DNA of 64,000 bases from Triangularia verruculosa (taxonomy: Eukaryota; Ascomycota; Sordariomycetes; Sordariales; Podosporaceae): the NCBI GenBank assembly GCA_033296885.1, contig MU863887.1, forward strand, positions 124,001 through 188,000, read 5' to 3'. This document shows positions 53,970-64,000 of the stretch, piece after piece. Both the position numbers and the translations under genes were made by a program. Position 1 is the first letter of the stretch, and each line of letters begins with the position of its first letter. The notes below the pieces were generated by a model, which was not told the origin of the DNA, did no database searches, and saw only the letters and a list, made by a program, of their open reading frames with translations.

Positions 53970-55359
53970 ATGCCTTCCCGCTCAGACATCACGTACTTTG
54001 GCGCCGGCCCGGCTGCCCTGCCCACCGATGTCCTGGAGGCCGCCTCCAAGGCTCTCCTCGACTACAACGGCACAGGTCTCGGTATCGCTGAGCATAGTCA
54101 CCGCTCTGAGCTGGCCACAAACATCATCAACGAGGCCAAGGCCGACCTCGCCAACTACCTCGGGTTCTCCCCGGAGCAATATGAGGTCATCTTCATGCAA
54201 GCCGGCGGCACTGGCGAGTTCGCTGCCTCGGTCTACAACCTCGTCGGCGCATGGGTGAGCAGGCAACACGCCGCTCTCAAGAAGGAGCTTGGTGACGACG
54301 AGGAGGCCATTCTGGCTGCTCTCCGCAAGAAGGTCGAGACAGAGCTCAAGGTCGATTACATCGTCACCGGCGGCTGGTCTCTCAAGGCCTACCAAGAAGC
54401 TCAAAGACTCCTGGGCCCCGAGTACGTCAACCTAGTTGCTGATGCCCGCACCATCAACGGCGGCAAATTCGGCAAGATCCCAGATGAGTCGACCTGGAAG
54501 CTGAGCAAGGACGCCGCCTATGTCTATTTCTGCGACAACGAGACAGTCGACGGAGTGGAATTCCCCTCTTTCCCCTCCATTCTCACACCTGATGCCAACG
54601 GCAATGGCCCTATCGTGGTGGCTGATATGTCCTCCAACATTTTGTCTCGTCGGATCCCCGTCAACAACCACTCTCTCATCTTCTTCGGCGCCCAGAAGAA
54701 CCTTGGCTCCACTGGTGTCACTGTTGCCATTCTGAAGAAGAACTTCCTCCCTCCTCACACAGTCCAGCCCAGCCCTCCTCTCCTCAGGAAACTTGGCCTG
54801 CCAATTCCTCCCATCGTCTTGCAGTATGAGATTATTGCCAAGAACAACAGCTTGTACAACACGCTGAGCATCTTTGAGTGAGTTCTTTTGTCGTCTGGCC
54901 ATCCGTGAACATTTATTAACAAAATCAAGCGTCTACGTTGCCGGCCAGGTCCTCAAGAAGCTCCTCAGCACCTACCCCGACAAGGTTGATGGGCAGCAGG
55001 CCGTTGCCGAGAAGAAGGCTTCTCTCATCTATGGCGCGCTAGAGGCCCACCCAGAGGTGTATCGCATTGTCCCTGACAAGGCCGTCAGGTCAAAGATGAA
55101 CATTTGCTTCAGGGTAACAAAGGTGTGTCACGACTCTCCTATATCAGCGGCAAGAGTTGTTTACTAACCTTGAACCCAGAACGGAGACACAGACGAGACC
55201 GAGAAAGCCTTCCTCAAGGCCGCCACTGCTCTGGGCTTGACAGGTCTCAAGGGCCACCGCAGCGTCGGCGGCATCCGTGCCTCCAACTACAACTCCATTC
55301 CTCTCGAGGGTGCTGAGAAGCTGGCCAAGGTCATCGACGACTTTGCCAAGTCTTCCTAA
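53970..55359 (+). CDS. SER1: Phosphoserine aminotransferase
   Basis: Three exons (53970-54877, 54930-55122 and 55180-55359), 426 residues. Introns are 52 and 57 bp with TTAAC and CTAAC branches. Transfers the amino group from glutamate to 3-phosphohydroxypyruvate, the second step of serine synthesis, in the cytosol with PLP. Seen: YFGAGPAALPTDVLEAA at the N-terminus, GIAEHSHRS, QAGGTGEFAA binding the cofactor phosphate, CDNETVDGVEFP, and the PLP-binding Lys near residue 243 in FFGAQKNLGSTG. Known of the family: class V aminotransferase fold; length near 400. The C-terminus GHRSVGGIRASNYNSIPLEG is typical. It works directly after the PHGDH encoded at 16.5-18 kb. Confidence 0.95.
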
Positions 55360-55544
55360 TCGTAATCTTGGGCTCGGAAAACATGAAAAAAGGGGCATTT
55401 TAGCATTTCAACAAGGGGATCTCAAGCATTTCTTGCATATTCTGGTTCACTCAACGACCTAGCGTTTTCGTTTTACATTTAAATCATACCATCATCACCT
55501 ATTCCTTCTGCCTGACCCCACGAACACGTCCCGCCTCGAGCTTC

Positions 55545-57733
55545 TCATGAAGACTGCTCAATTACCTCCCTCAACCACCCCGGCACCTCGGGCACCTTCT
55601 CCCACCCGCCCAAAAACTCGTTCGGATCCCCCCCAGGCCTGGCATAGATCCCACTCACATACCACACCTTTTCTCCCTTCTTCACAGTCCCCTGCAGCGT
55701 CGGAATCGTCGTCCTAGACTCGACCAAATTGCTATTCGGATCCGCATTCACCAGATTCGCTCTTCTCTTCCTTTCGCCTTCCAACGCTCTGATCCCTACT
55801 GCCCCCTTGGTTCTATGAACCGCGAATGCCCCCCTCTCCCCGTCAGCCCACGCCTCGGGTGTGGCGAGGTCGTAGTTCCCGATCAGCTTTGGGGATGTAC
55901 CTTCTCCTTTTGTCTCGTCCCAGAGGTCGAGGTACCTCCCCTTTGATTCCCGGAGCGTGGATTCATTGCAGATGGCAAAAGATCCATCGGCAGTCATCAC
56001 CTCCCTCCCCTCTGCGTGAATGAAGTGCACGCGGAGGTGGTAGTTTTCCGTTGGCCCGGGGACAGGGGGGAGGAGGTAGGTTTTCACGTGGACATCTGGG
56101 AATGGGTTCCATTCTGAGACGAGATGTGGTGTTGTGCCGTCGGGGGAGGTGGCGAGATGGGAGGTTGACAACCGGCGGGTCTTCCAGTACTCACCCCCGT
56201 CGTCGGAGAGGCCGAGTTGGGAGGCGAGGGCGTATTGTTCGAGAGTGAACAACCCCGGGGGAACGGAGTAGGCGTAGGAGGAGGAGTAGGCGAAGCCGCC
56301 GTACTTGGCGTGGGTTCCCTTCATGGGGTAGGAGCAGGCTTGGCCGGAGGAGAGGAGGAAGGTGTGGGTTCCGAGGTTGACCATGATGTGGCCCGGTTGG
56401 GGTAGGGGTTTGATCGGGGGGAGGACGGGCCAGTGGGATTCTTCCTGGGAGGTCCAGAAGGGGTGGGTTGCGGGGACGGCGAGGGCGATGAAGGCTAGGC
56501 AGGCCCAGTACTGTTTTTTGTTAGTAATTCTGGTGAGAAAAAAAAGAAAGAAGAGAACTTACGGGTGAGCCAGGGCTGTTGTAGTTCTCGGCCATGTACA
56601 TGTTTGGGTAGGAGTACCCGATCGTCAGCGTCCCACTGCTAGTCCACATGTCATGCTGCGTCTGCCACCACCGGAGATGCCGCAAGACAATCCCCTTGAC
56701 CATTCCCCACGTCAGCGGTGCCGGCAGCTCGATATCGGCATAGGCAATGGCTCCCCAGAAGGACACCATTGCAAACCTGTAGCCCACCGAGCGTCCAAAC
56801 GGAATCGATCTCCCCTCCTCATCGTAGTAGTGCGCCAAATCCAACGCAACCATCTGAGCACGCTTCTTGAACTCGGCCGCGCGAGCGGGCTCGTCTTCAC
56901 CTGCCAGTTTGGCGTAGAGCAGCTGGAGGAAGTGGATGGCGAAGGAGGAGGAGTAGTAGTCCATTTCTGTGCTCTCTCGTTAATCAGTAAATAGAGTGCA
57001 GGAAAAGGGGGTTAAAACAAACGATGAATCCCCTCCGGCCCATCATTGCTCCACCCCTCCCCCCGATAAAACGTCTCCAAATGCTCGATATCCCTATCCA
57101 GCCTCTCCTGGCTGTACTTGCCCCCATTCTTTTTCAGTCCCAAATTCGCAAACACCCTAAACCACAACCAATTCGTATCCGGCATACTATTTGTTCCCAT
57201 GTCAGATCCCATCCCCCTTTGTTTGTTCGGTATCAGGAAACTTACTTCTTCTCATTAACACTATTCCCCAACCAATTCTCCAGATCTCTCCTCCCCTTCT
57301 CCCCCAGTCCCTCCCAGATCTCGGGTACCACCGCCAGCGCGAACCCCAGGGGGCACATCTCCACCATCCGCTGGTCGTTGTCCCTCGGGTACCCCCAGTA
57401 CTCCTCCCCGTCGGGGTCGACCCCGTTCCTGATCCCCTCGATCCAGTGCCCTGTCGCGTGGTAGCTTCCCCCTCCCGCAAGTAAACACGCGAGTCCCCAT
57501 AGCGGGCGGCATATCCCTTCTACTTCTGACGCTGACTGGTCGAACCGGACGGCCGTGGCGCCAGGGCATTTGATGCGGGATTTGAGAGGAGAAAAGAAGG
57601 GTAAGAGGGGGTCGAGCAGGGAGGTCAGGAGGGCTTGCATGGATTCCCGCGAGGAGAGGGGGATGAGGGAGAAGGGGTGCGGGGTGGAGTACCCTAGGTT
57701 GAGGCCTTGGGGGCCTTTTGGGATTTCAGTCAT
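55545..57733 (-). CDS. DUF2264 domain protein
   Basis: Four exons: 57733-57246, 57186-57023, 56966-56563 and 56510-55545, giving 673 residues. Introns are 59, 56 and 52 bp. Seen: RPLWGLACLLAGG and GIRNGVDPDGEEYWGYPRDNDQRMVEM near the N-terminus, NTNWLWF-like [39 protein letters not shown] created by the second splice, and GRSVGYRFAMVSFWGAIAYAD, all signature blocks of DUF2264. The C-terminal third is beta-rich. Known of the family: fungal and bacterial proteins with an alpha/alpha-barrel look, suspected carbohydrate-active, with no settled function. No signal peptide is seen, so probably intracellular. I would not assign a substrate. Confidence 0.9.
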
Positions 57734-58607
57734 GTCGTCGTCGTCGGGTTATAATTCACATCAAGTTGGTAAGGTTAAGGATAAAAAGAAAGGACAGAGT
57801 TGGGTGTGGTGAGAGACTCAATTGGTAAGTATATAAACTGCTATCACACCCCCCATCCCCACGTGGAGGACTCCGTACACCCGCTATCCGGCTGCCGGAT
57901 AACACCACCGTACATCCACATCGCAGCAACGGTTTGGAAGAATACATCATCATCGGCCGGCTTGGAAGGGGTGAGGGGTTCCCACTCCCTTGCATAGGCC
58001 ACATGGTAGCGATGTAAAGTGACAGTGTAGCTGTGAGGGGGAAGAAGAGAGAGGCTCGCGGCTAAATACTTGACTTGCAAGAAAAGGATGGTGTTCTTCC
58101 GCCAATCGTTGCCTGGAAGCAAGTGCGGTGTTACATCGGTCCCTCTTTTGACCTCCATAGTATCTCCAACTCTTGCGAATCGCAGCGGGGGTGAGTTGAT
58201 AGACTCGAGGGTGGTGAAATTATACCAATGATGTACAGAAGCAAAGAGTAGCAATAGCATAGGTTAGGTGGGCATGATTTGGCTGTTAGTTTCGATCAAC
58301 CTTTATCATCCCATTACCTGATTCCCCCATTGTACCATTACCCCTTTTCACCATTACACCTTTACACCGTTACCTCATTACACCATTACCCCTTTTCACC
58401 ATTACACCAATACCCCATTACCCCTTTTCACCATTACACCAATATCCCTTTGCCCCTTTCCACCATCAAACTGCTCCTCATGTCACCTTTCCACTATTCC
58501 CAATACCATAGAATTAGCACATAGTTCTATTTCCAATCTTCATTATCCTATGTACCCTACATTATATACCAACTCCCCTTACCCCTTACCCCTCCCCTAT
58601 CCAATGC
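57734..58607. other. Intergenic, DUF2264 promoter and CLPTM1 3' end
   Basis: 874 bases. A 138-codon minus-strand open frame (58260-57844, starting MLLLLFASVHHWYNF) has a weakly hydrophobic start but no domain, no plausible splice partners and lies in the promoter of the DUF2264 gene; I do not call it a gene. A repeat block follows at 58335-58440. Confidence 0.4.
58335..58440. repeat. Three copies of a 26-bp pyrimidine-rich repeat
   Basis: The unit ccattaccccttttcaccat plus tacacc occurs at 58335-58360, 58383-58408 and 58415-58440, with related shorter CCATTACACC pieces between. Spacing is 48 and then 32 bases, so it is a complex minisatellite. It lies downstream of the CLPTM1-family stop codon. 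Confidence 0.85.
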
Positions 58608-60649
58608 TCATTTCCTCTTCGTCGCCTTCCCCTTCTTCTCCGCCCCCGTCACCTTAACCGCCTCCGCCTCCCCCTTCACCTCCTCCTCCTTCTTCTCCTC
58701 CTCTTTCTTCTCCTCCACCTGCTTCTCCACCTCCTCCTCCTCATCATCACCGCCCTGCCCAAACTCATTAACCCTCGTGTAATCAACCTTGTACGCCCAC
58801 CTCTGGTACAGATAAATAAAGAAAATCACGTCATCCCTCAGCGTCGCCAACCGATGCAGGAACGGCATCTTGATGGTAAACGCAAACAGGTCGTCAATGA
58901 ACGTGTTCAGGAACTTGTACATCATGGCCTTCCCCGGCATGTGCGCCACCGACTTGAGCCGGTAGTTGATGTACAGACTCGGCAGCATCATCAAGAACCC
59001 ATATGCGTAGACGGAGCCGACGAGGGTGGCGATGATGTACGAGTACCACGACTTGTGCGTCTCGTATACTAAGGAATAAACGGCGTAGGCGAGGAGAAGA
59101 GGGACGCCGGCCATGTACATGTACTTGAAGGCGATTTGGTCGTACTCCTTGGTCTTTTGCTCCGTGGTGCTGAGCTTGTGCTTGTCTTCAAACGAGATCC
59201 TGTAGGGGATGAGGCTGCCGGGTGAGGGCCGGACACGGACGTTGACGACCGTGGTGACTTTCCACAGCTCGATCAAAATGCCGACACCTTGGCCACCCAA
59301 GATCATCCAGGACGTGTTTTGAGACTGATCGATAAGATAGAGGAAAATAACGGTTTGCATGAAGACATTGGCGAGGATGGATCGGACCGAAATACCGACA
59401 TTGTCCTTCTTCTTGCGGTAGTGAGCGATGTCTGAGCCGAAAGCCAGCGTCTCGAGAATCATGTGCGCGATACTGACGAGAATGGTGACGCAAAGGAGGA
59501 TGGGGTTGGTGTCCATGAAGATCTCCTTGACCATCTCAATCTCGCTGCCATCGCCACCACCGGCCGTCATACCGCCTCCCCAGGCAGCCTGGCGAGCTTG
59601 CTCCTTGGTGTTCGTCTCGATGGGGGCCATGAGCTTGAACTTCCAGTCGGCCAGGTTGTTGAGGTCAATACGAATGGGCAAGGTGTCGACGGTCTCGTTC
59701 AGGATCGTCATGTGAGACTTGAGCTGCCAGAAGGTGTTGACAAAGAGGATGGGATAGTACCACCCATTCTGACCACTTCCATCACGGGCACCTGTCGCCT
59801 CGAGACGGATATATTGGCGAATTGCTGGGTGGGCCTGAGGGAAAGAAAAGATGCCGCTGCCGGGGATAAACGACAGTGAGACATTAGGGTGATAGTAGTT
59901 GGCGATGATTGGGCCCGTCTGCTCAGGCTCATCCTCAACCACCACCTCCTCCGCCTCGGCATTATCAGACAGGAGGTTCCTCGTCTTTGCTTCCTTCTTC
60001 TTGGGGATGTACTGCGTCAGGGGGTGAACAAAGTGGTAGGCGGCGCCAGGATCATAGTTGCGCTGGGTAGGGTCGATAGGAGCACCAGGAAGTCCGACAT
60101 AGAAGTGCCCCCAGAGAGTGCCGTTCTGCTGAACCGGCACTGGCACATGGATGGTTCCCTCGGCAGTTCTTGTATCGCTCCAGTTTCCAATCTTGAACCC
60201 CTTCTCCCGAAACACAATCGAGTCCCTGGGGAGTTTATCAAGTGGCTCGGGCATGAACGACGGGGAGACGGTAATGATAATATCGACGGCGCTGTTTTCA
60301 GGCCAGATGGGGGCAATGGATTGGGGAATATGGCTGTAAACAGCCCCCTCGTTCAACTGGGTTGGGCGCTCGAGGTAGGGTGGTATCGAGCTCGAAGTCG
60401 CGACCTTGACGACTTGTCCGTCGGCGTTGGTGACTGTCGTGGTCTTTTGGCCGCCTCCTGTGAACTGCTTCATGACAAACTGCATGGCCATCCACATGGC
60501 AAGGCCTTGGAATATTCTCATGAGCATCGATTGCTACAAGCATTTGTTAGCACCCGTTATCCAGACAGCCGTTGGGTAGCGTATCGACCTACGCCTTGCT
60601 CCTCCTGGCGAGCAGGCTCAGCGCCCGCTGCCGCGACGGGTTCGGGCAT
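58608..60649 (-). CDS. CLPTM1-family multi-pass membrane protein
   Basis: Two exons (60649-60593 and 60533-58608), 660 residues. The 59-bp intron has a GTAGGT donor, a GCTAAC branch and a TAG acceptor, and restores MPEPVAAAGAEPARQEEQG. Seen: a first hydrophobic segment (IFQGLAMWMAMQFVMKQF), a large lumenal beta-rich part with repeated NG-T sites and PIRIDLNNLADWKFKLMAPIE, then about five membrane segments in the second half (TNPILLCVTILVSIAHMILE, MYMAGVPLLLAYAVYSLVY, YAYGFLMMLPSLYINYRLK), DDLFAFTIKMPFLHRLATLRDDVIFFIYLYQRW, and a Lys/Glu-rich tail. Known of the family: CLPTM1/CRR9 proteins sit in the ER; human CLPTM1L scrambles GPI-precursor lipids and CLPTM1 affects receptor trafficking. Function in fungi is unknown. 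Confidence 0.93.
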
Positions 60650-62478
60650 GTTGGGCTGTTGTGTTGATCTCGTTCTCGACTTGAATTCGTGGTAATGCGT
60701 GTACACAGGACAATACAAAGAGAAGGGCACTTTTTCTGAGACGGATGTTGCGCCAGCTTTCTAGCGTCGTTGCGTAAATTCCAGGGACTTGGATGGGACA
60801 ACAGGCCGGTGGCCAGCGCTACAAATCAGAAGCGAGGACAGCGCCACGGTTCCACGGCAGCTCCCGAGGCTGGTGGGGGTACATGCACCCCACATCTCTC
60901 CAACTGACGTTGATCTTCAAGGAAAGGACAGACATAAGTTCAAAGTGATATTTTTATTAGAGCTATGAAAGATACTGAATAGGCACACCTTGCTTGGCCA
61001 TGATACTCGATTGTGCCTGTCGAGCATCCCCATGTCGTAGTCCTATGATGCCCGTGGCATCAGGTTTCGTTAGCAGTATCCTGAGTCTCGAGAAGCAAAG
61101 ATCATTGCTTACCTGAGAAAAAAAAAGGTGGTGAAGCCTCGTCCTCTCCAGAGTAATCGGAATCGAAGGATGAAGCTGCCCCTCCAAAGAGAGAGACAGC
61201 CACACGCCGCGTATTGCACTCAAGTGAGCATCCCCACAAGCTTCGTAACGGCCTTTCCAGAGGGACACTTCTCAGTGAAGGAAGGCCCTGCTTTTCTGAT
61301 GCCAATTACAGACACAAAGTTGCGTCAAGCCGTCACCGGCAGAGCTCGCGACCCATCGGCCCAACCCTCTCCGGGGAGAAGGCTGCGAGATGGACGAACT
61401 GGTGTGAAGCAGATTCTCCGAATTTCTCATATGCGATAGTTTCCTCCGAAGAGGAAGCGAAAGTAAATGCGTGAAGCAAAGACTTTCCGTTTGTAGCATA
61501 GAAACGCAGCGTTGAAGAGGACGAGGCTTCACGCAGAAAAAGAAAAAAAGAAGAGAGTGAGAGCCTCTGCCAGAGTCACCACAATTTGTACTGTCAAAAA
61601 TAAAGTGGGGCCAACTCAGTGTTGCTCCAAAGGCTATTGCACGGACCAAGGGGCGCTCTCACCGCCCGAATCTTGCCCAACGGCACCGCCTGCCCCTCTA
61701 TTGAAGAGACTGAGGATAGTACTAGAGTCCATGTTTGATAGGACAGCACTTCTATCTCGTGACTGCCACGCTATAGGCAATGGTCTCACCTATCTTCTCT
61801 ACATTTGGGGGTCCCGGGATCCCCTGATTTGCTTTTGTGAAGCCCGTGTTGTGTTCCGCGCCGTTCGATTCGTCCAAGACGGGCCGCCGTTATGTCATAC
61901 ATTCGGCTCCATCAAGGTCCACGTCCCATGGATAAGTCACCTTGTCGCTGAGAGTACAGGTATGTTACAGAGAGGAAGAGACACAAACAAGGTCCGAGTC
62001 GACCGATATAAATATCACAGTTCCAATCTCTCTCTCTCGTTTCTTTCTTTCTTGCGAGCCGGCCGATTGTGTCTGACAAAAACACCTCCACGGAAATATC
62101 ACATACTTGCTTCATTCCTTTGACACTGCCACCTTCTACATCTGCCCCCCCTCGCGTTTTCCAATTCGTTCAAATAAAGAACAACTTCACTACTTCTACA
62201 GGTCGCCCTTGTCTCAGGAACAAATCGCCGAGGATTCACCAACCAGGGGTCCTCTTGCTCGTCCATCTTACTTTTTTCCCTCCCAAAGGCGCATATAAAA
62301 AAAAGTCTATACCTGTTTCTCTCGAAGGATTGGCTTACCCCGGTGACTCAGACGGACAACACATCCCCCCCCAGTGCCGAACCACATATATACACCTCCT
62401 TGACCACCTCGACACTTGTTTTGCGCCTCACCCACTCGACAACCTAACCTACCTCCAAACCACCACAACCTGCCCATC
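60650..62478. promoter_or_regulatory. Divergent intergenic region, CLPTM1-family and LOG-family genes
   Basis: 1.8 kb. The open frames are short and without domains. The 400 bases before the LOG start are C/T-rich with an A-tract near 62297, as expected of a promoter and leader; upstream ATGs (62069, 62107, 62416) could act as uORFs or, for 62416, as an N-terminal extension of 21 residues. Confidence 0.4.
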
Positions 62479-63216
62479 ATGGAATCAGCCGGCGCCCCCC
62501 AACCAAAACGCACCAAAATCTGCGTCTACTGCGGCGCCTCCCCGGGCTTCAACCCAATCTACGTCGAAGCCGCCCGCTCCCTCGCCCGCGAGATGGCCAA
62601 AAACAACATCCAGCTCGTCTACGGCGGCGGCACCGTAGGCCTCATGGGCGAGGTAGCCCGCACCCTCGTCTCCCTCTCCGGTCCAGACTCAGTCCACGGA
62701 ATCATCCCCGAGGCCCTCGTCCGGTACGAGCGCGACCCGAATTACTCGTCCACCGTCCCTGACCCCTCCAACCCCTCCGCCAAACCCCATCCCGTTTCCT
62801 CTTCCACCCAAAACACAATCTCCCTGTCACTCCCAGAAGAGGCAATCTTTGGCCGCACTACCATCGTCCCCGACATGCACACCCGCAAGCGCCTCATGGC
62901 CCAAGAAGTCCTCGAAGGCGGCCCCGGCTCCGGCTTCATCGCCCTTGCCGGGGGTTACGGAACTCTAGAAGAGCTGTTCGAGACGATGACGTGGAATCAG
63001 CTGGGTATTCACAACAAGGGGATCGTTATCTTGAATATCAACGGTTTCTACGACGGGATCAGGCAGTGGATTAATAAGAGTGTAGAGGAGGGGTTTATTC
63101 ACGGTGGAAACAAGGATATTTTGGTCGAGGCCAAGACGGCGGAAGAGGCGATCAAGGCGCTGGAGGAGTATAAAGTCTCAGACGCGGCGCTCAAGCTGAA
63201 TTGGAGTTCGCAATAG
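62479..63216 (+). CDS. LOG-family (TIGR00730) nucleotide phosphoribohydrolase-like protein
   Basis: Single exon, 245 residues from MESAGAPQ. Seen: ICVYCGASPGFNP, YGGGTVGLMGEVA, an insertion of about 40 Pro/Ser-rich residues (84-126), MHTRKRLM, and AGGYGTLEELFE at about 157-168. Known of the family: LOG enzymes release free-base cytokinins from their ribose 5'-monophosphates; the core motif is PGGxGTxxE. Here Pro is replaced by Ala, while the Gly, Thr and Glu residues and the Arg of the MHxRK motif remain. Related fungal proteins may act in nucleotide salvage or make cytokinin-like compounds; which applies cannot be told from sequence. An upstream in-frame ATG at 62416 is possible but poorly placed. 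Confidence 0.9.
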   Translation: MESAGAPQPKRTKICVYCGASPGFNPIYVEAARSLAREMAKNNIQLVYGGGTVGLMGEVARTLVSLSGPDSVHGIIPEALVRYERDPNYSSTVPDPSNPSAKPHPVSSSTQNTISLSLPEEAIFGRTTIVPDMHTRKRLMAQEVLEGGPGSGFIALAGGYGTLEELFETMTWNQLGIHNKGIVILNINGFYDGIRQWINKSVEEGFIHGGNKDILVEAKTAEEAIKALEEYKVSDAALKLNWSSQ

Positions 63217-63674
63217 AGGGGGGATAGAGAAGTAATAGAGGGGAATGGGAAAAAAGAGTATAAATTATGAGTTTTGTGACTTTGGAGTGAAACTGGATGT
63301 GTGACACGAGCTGCACCTATACCGACTTGAAGTCCTCAGGGGGCTACTTGAGATTGAAGACAGACAGTTCACTCCAACCGTCTCCCACGACGCTTGTTGA
63401 TACTCATGATTTTGACCGTAACTTGGAAAAGCTGCTCTATTTCTCCCAGAGTCTGCTCCGTAACATTCACAAGGCCTGCTGTAATATTCCAGACCCCCGG
63501 CTCTACTACCTGATTCATTCCCTTTAAAACTCCCACCATCTCAACCCGTCCCCCCTTTCAGCTGCAGTTTCCCCAAACCAATCAGTCTCGGCGCCCGAGG
63601 CCCAACTGAGTGACCGCCTCTGCTAGGTCACGCAGCTGCTCCTGACTTATCGGCAACCTTGGCTGCGGCTGCGC
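63217..63674. other. Convergent 3' region, LOG and proteasome subunit
   Basis: 458 bases between converging stops; one 76-codon frame without features. No gene called. Confidence 0.5.
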
Positions 63675-64000
63675 CTATGCGTCCACATCCATCGCCGTTT
63701 CGTCCGTCACCGTCGCCGGCTGAGGTCCCCCCTCCTTCTTGTCATCCGCCACCAGCTCCAGATACTGCTGTACATCCTGCCCGTCAAACACCTTGAATGG
63801 CTCCGTCTTCTTCGTCTCCTTCACGTAGCCCACCACGCCCACACTTGTGTTCTCCACCGTCAGCTCCCTGTCCTGTACCAGACTCTCCTTCAGCGCTCTC
63901 AACCCGTGCTCAATCAGCTCCTCCCTGCTACTTGTCTTGAACTTGTCAAGGTTTCTCTCGAGATATGTCCTGGCCATTTGGGATCTGGCACCGATAGCGA
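63675..64000 (-). CDS. PRE5: 20S proteasome subunit alpha-6 (Pre5/PSMA1), 3' part
   Basis: Cut by the window end: only the last 108 codons (AIGARSQMARTYLERNL onward, including the stop codon) are present, and the 5' part lies beyond base 64000. Seen: GARSQMARTYLE, REELIEHGLRALKESL, LTVENTSVGVVG, and a C-terminal tail rich in charged residues ending ETAMDVDA. Known of the family: alpha-6 is part of the outer ring of the 20S core and carries a variable C-terminal tail. The identity is clear from the conserved AIGARSQ helix and the TVENTSVGVVG strand. No intron is needed in this part. Confidence 0.93.
   Translation of the reverse strand, partial: AIGARSQMARTYLERNLDKFKTSSREELIEHGLRALKESLVQDRELTVENTSVGVVGYVKETKKTEPFKVFDGQDVQQYLELVADDKKEGGPQPATVTDETAMDVDA

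Noticed and set aside
57844..58260. 138-codon minus-strand frame beginning MLLLLF
   Set aside because: No domain, no clear signal-peptide cleavage pattern, and located in the promoter of the DUF2264 gene. Kept only as a note.

Overview
The window is ordinary euchromatic DNA from a filamentous ascomycete, most likely a Sordariomycete of the Sordariales type. The reasons are the short introns (50-180 bp) with GTNNGT donors and CTAAC/CTGAC branch sites, the GC-rich third codon positions, the compact spacing, and the gene set: class V myosin, a SepA/BNI1-type formin, a fungal DUF2264 protein and a Zn2Cys6 regulator. I saw no rRNA, tRNA, CRISPR array, transposon, viral remnant or secondary-metabolite cluster. 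Exon junctions below were worked out by hand from splice signals and reading-frame arithmetic; every spliced model closes in frame.

Layout. 0.4-2.05 kb (-): ZUP1/Mug105-like C78 peptidase. 2.05-5.6 kb: gene-poor. 5.6-6.8 kb (+): Zn2Cys6 factor. 7.7-8.4 kb (+): FAP7 adenylate kinase. 9.4-14.4 kb (-): class V myosin. 16.5-18.0 kb (-): 3-phosphoglycerate dehydrogenase. 19.3-20.8 kb (-): NAP1 histone chaperone. 23.0-27.1 kb (+): P5B ATPase. 27.6-27.8 kb (-): 58-residue complex I subunit. 28.5-30.3 kb (+): CDK9/BUR1 kinase, followed by a chain of same-frame ORFs separated by TAG codons. 32.7-34.1 kb (-): two small membrane proteins. 34.7-35.2 kb (+): Pop8-like RNase P/MRP subunit. 35.6-37.3 kb (-): PP5 phosphatase. 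38.3-38.8 kb (-): small single-pass membrane protein. 40.5-46.0 kb (+): formin. 46.5-51.0 kb (-): TRAPPII subunit Trs120. 51.6-52.8 kb (-): degenerate short-chain dehydrogenase. 54.0-55.4 kb (+): phosphoserine aminotransferase. 55.5-57.7 kb (-): DUF2264 protein. 58.6-60.6 kb (-): CLPTM1-family protein. 62.5-63.2 kb (+): LOG-family protein. 63.7-64 kb (-): 3' end of proteasome subunit alpha-6.

How the genes relate. Most are unrelated housekeeping genes, but two themes recur. Two consecutive enzymes of the phosphorylated serine pathway (SER3-type dehydrogenase and SER1-type aminotransferase) lie 36 kb apart, and the first has a perfect TGACTCA Gcn4/CPC1-type site upstream. Three parts of the polarised-growth and secretion machinery (myosin V, formin, Trs120) also share the window. 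The points most worth a second look are the amber-separated same-frame ORFs after the CDK9 gene and between the two membrane-protein genes, and the SDR-family protein that lacks its cofactor motifs and catalytic lysine. Three real coding units (the 58-aa complex I subunit, the 143-aa membrane protein, and the first exon of several genes) are easily missed by simple ORF calling.
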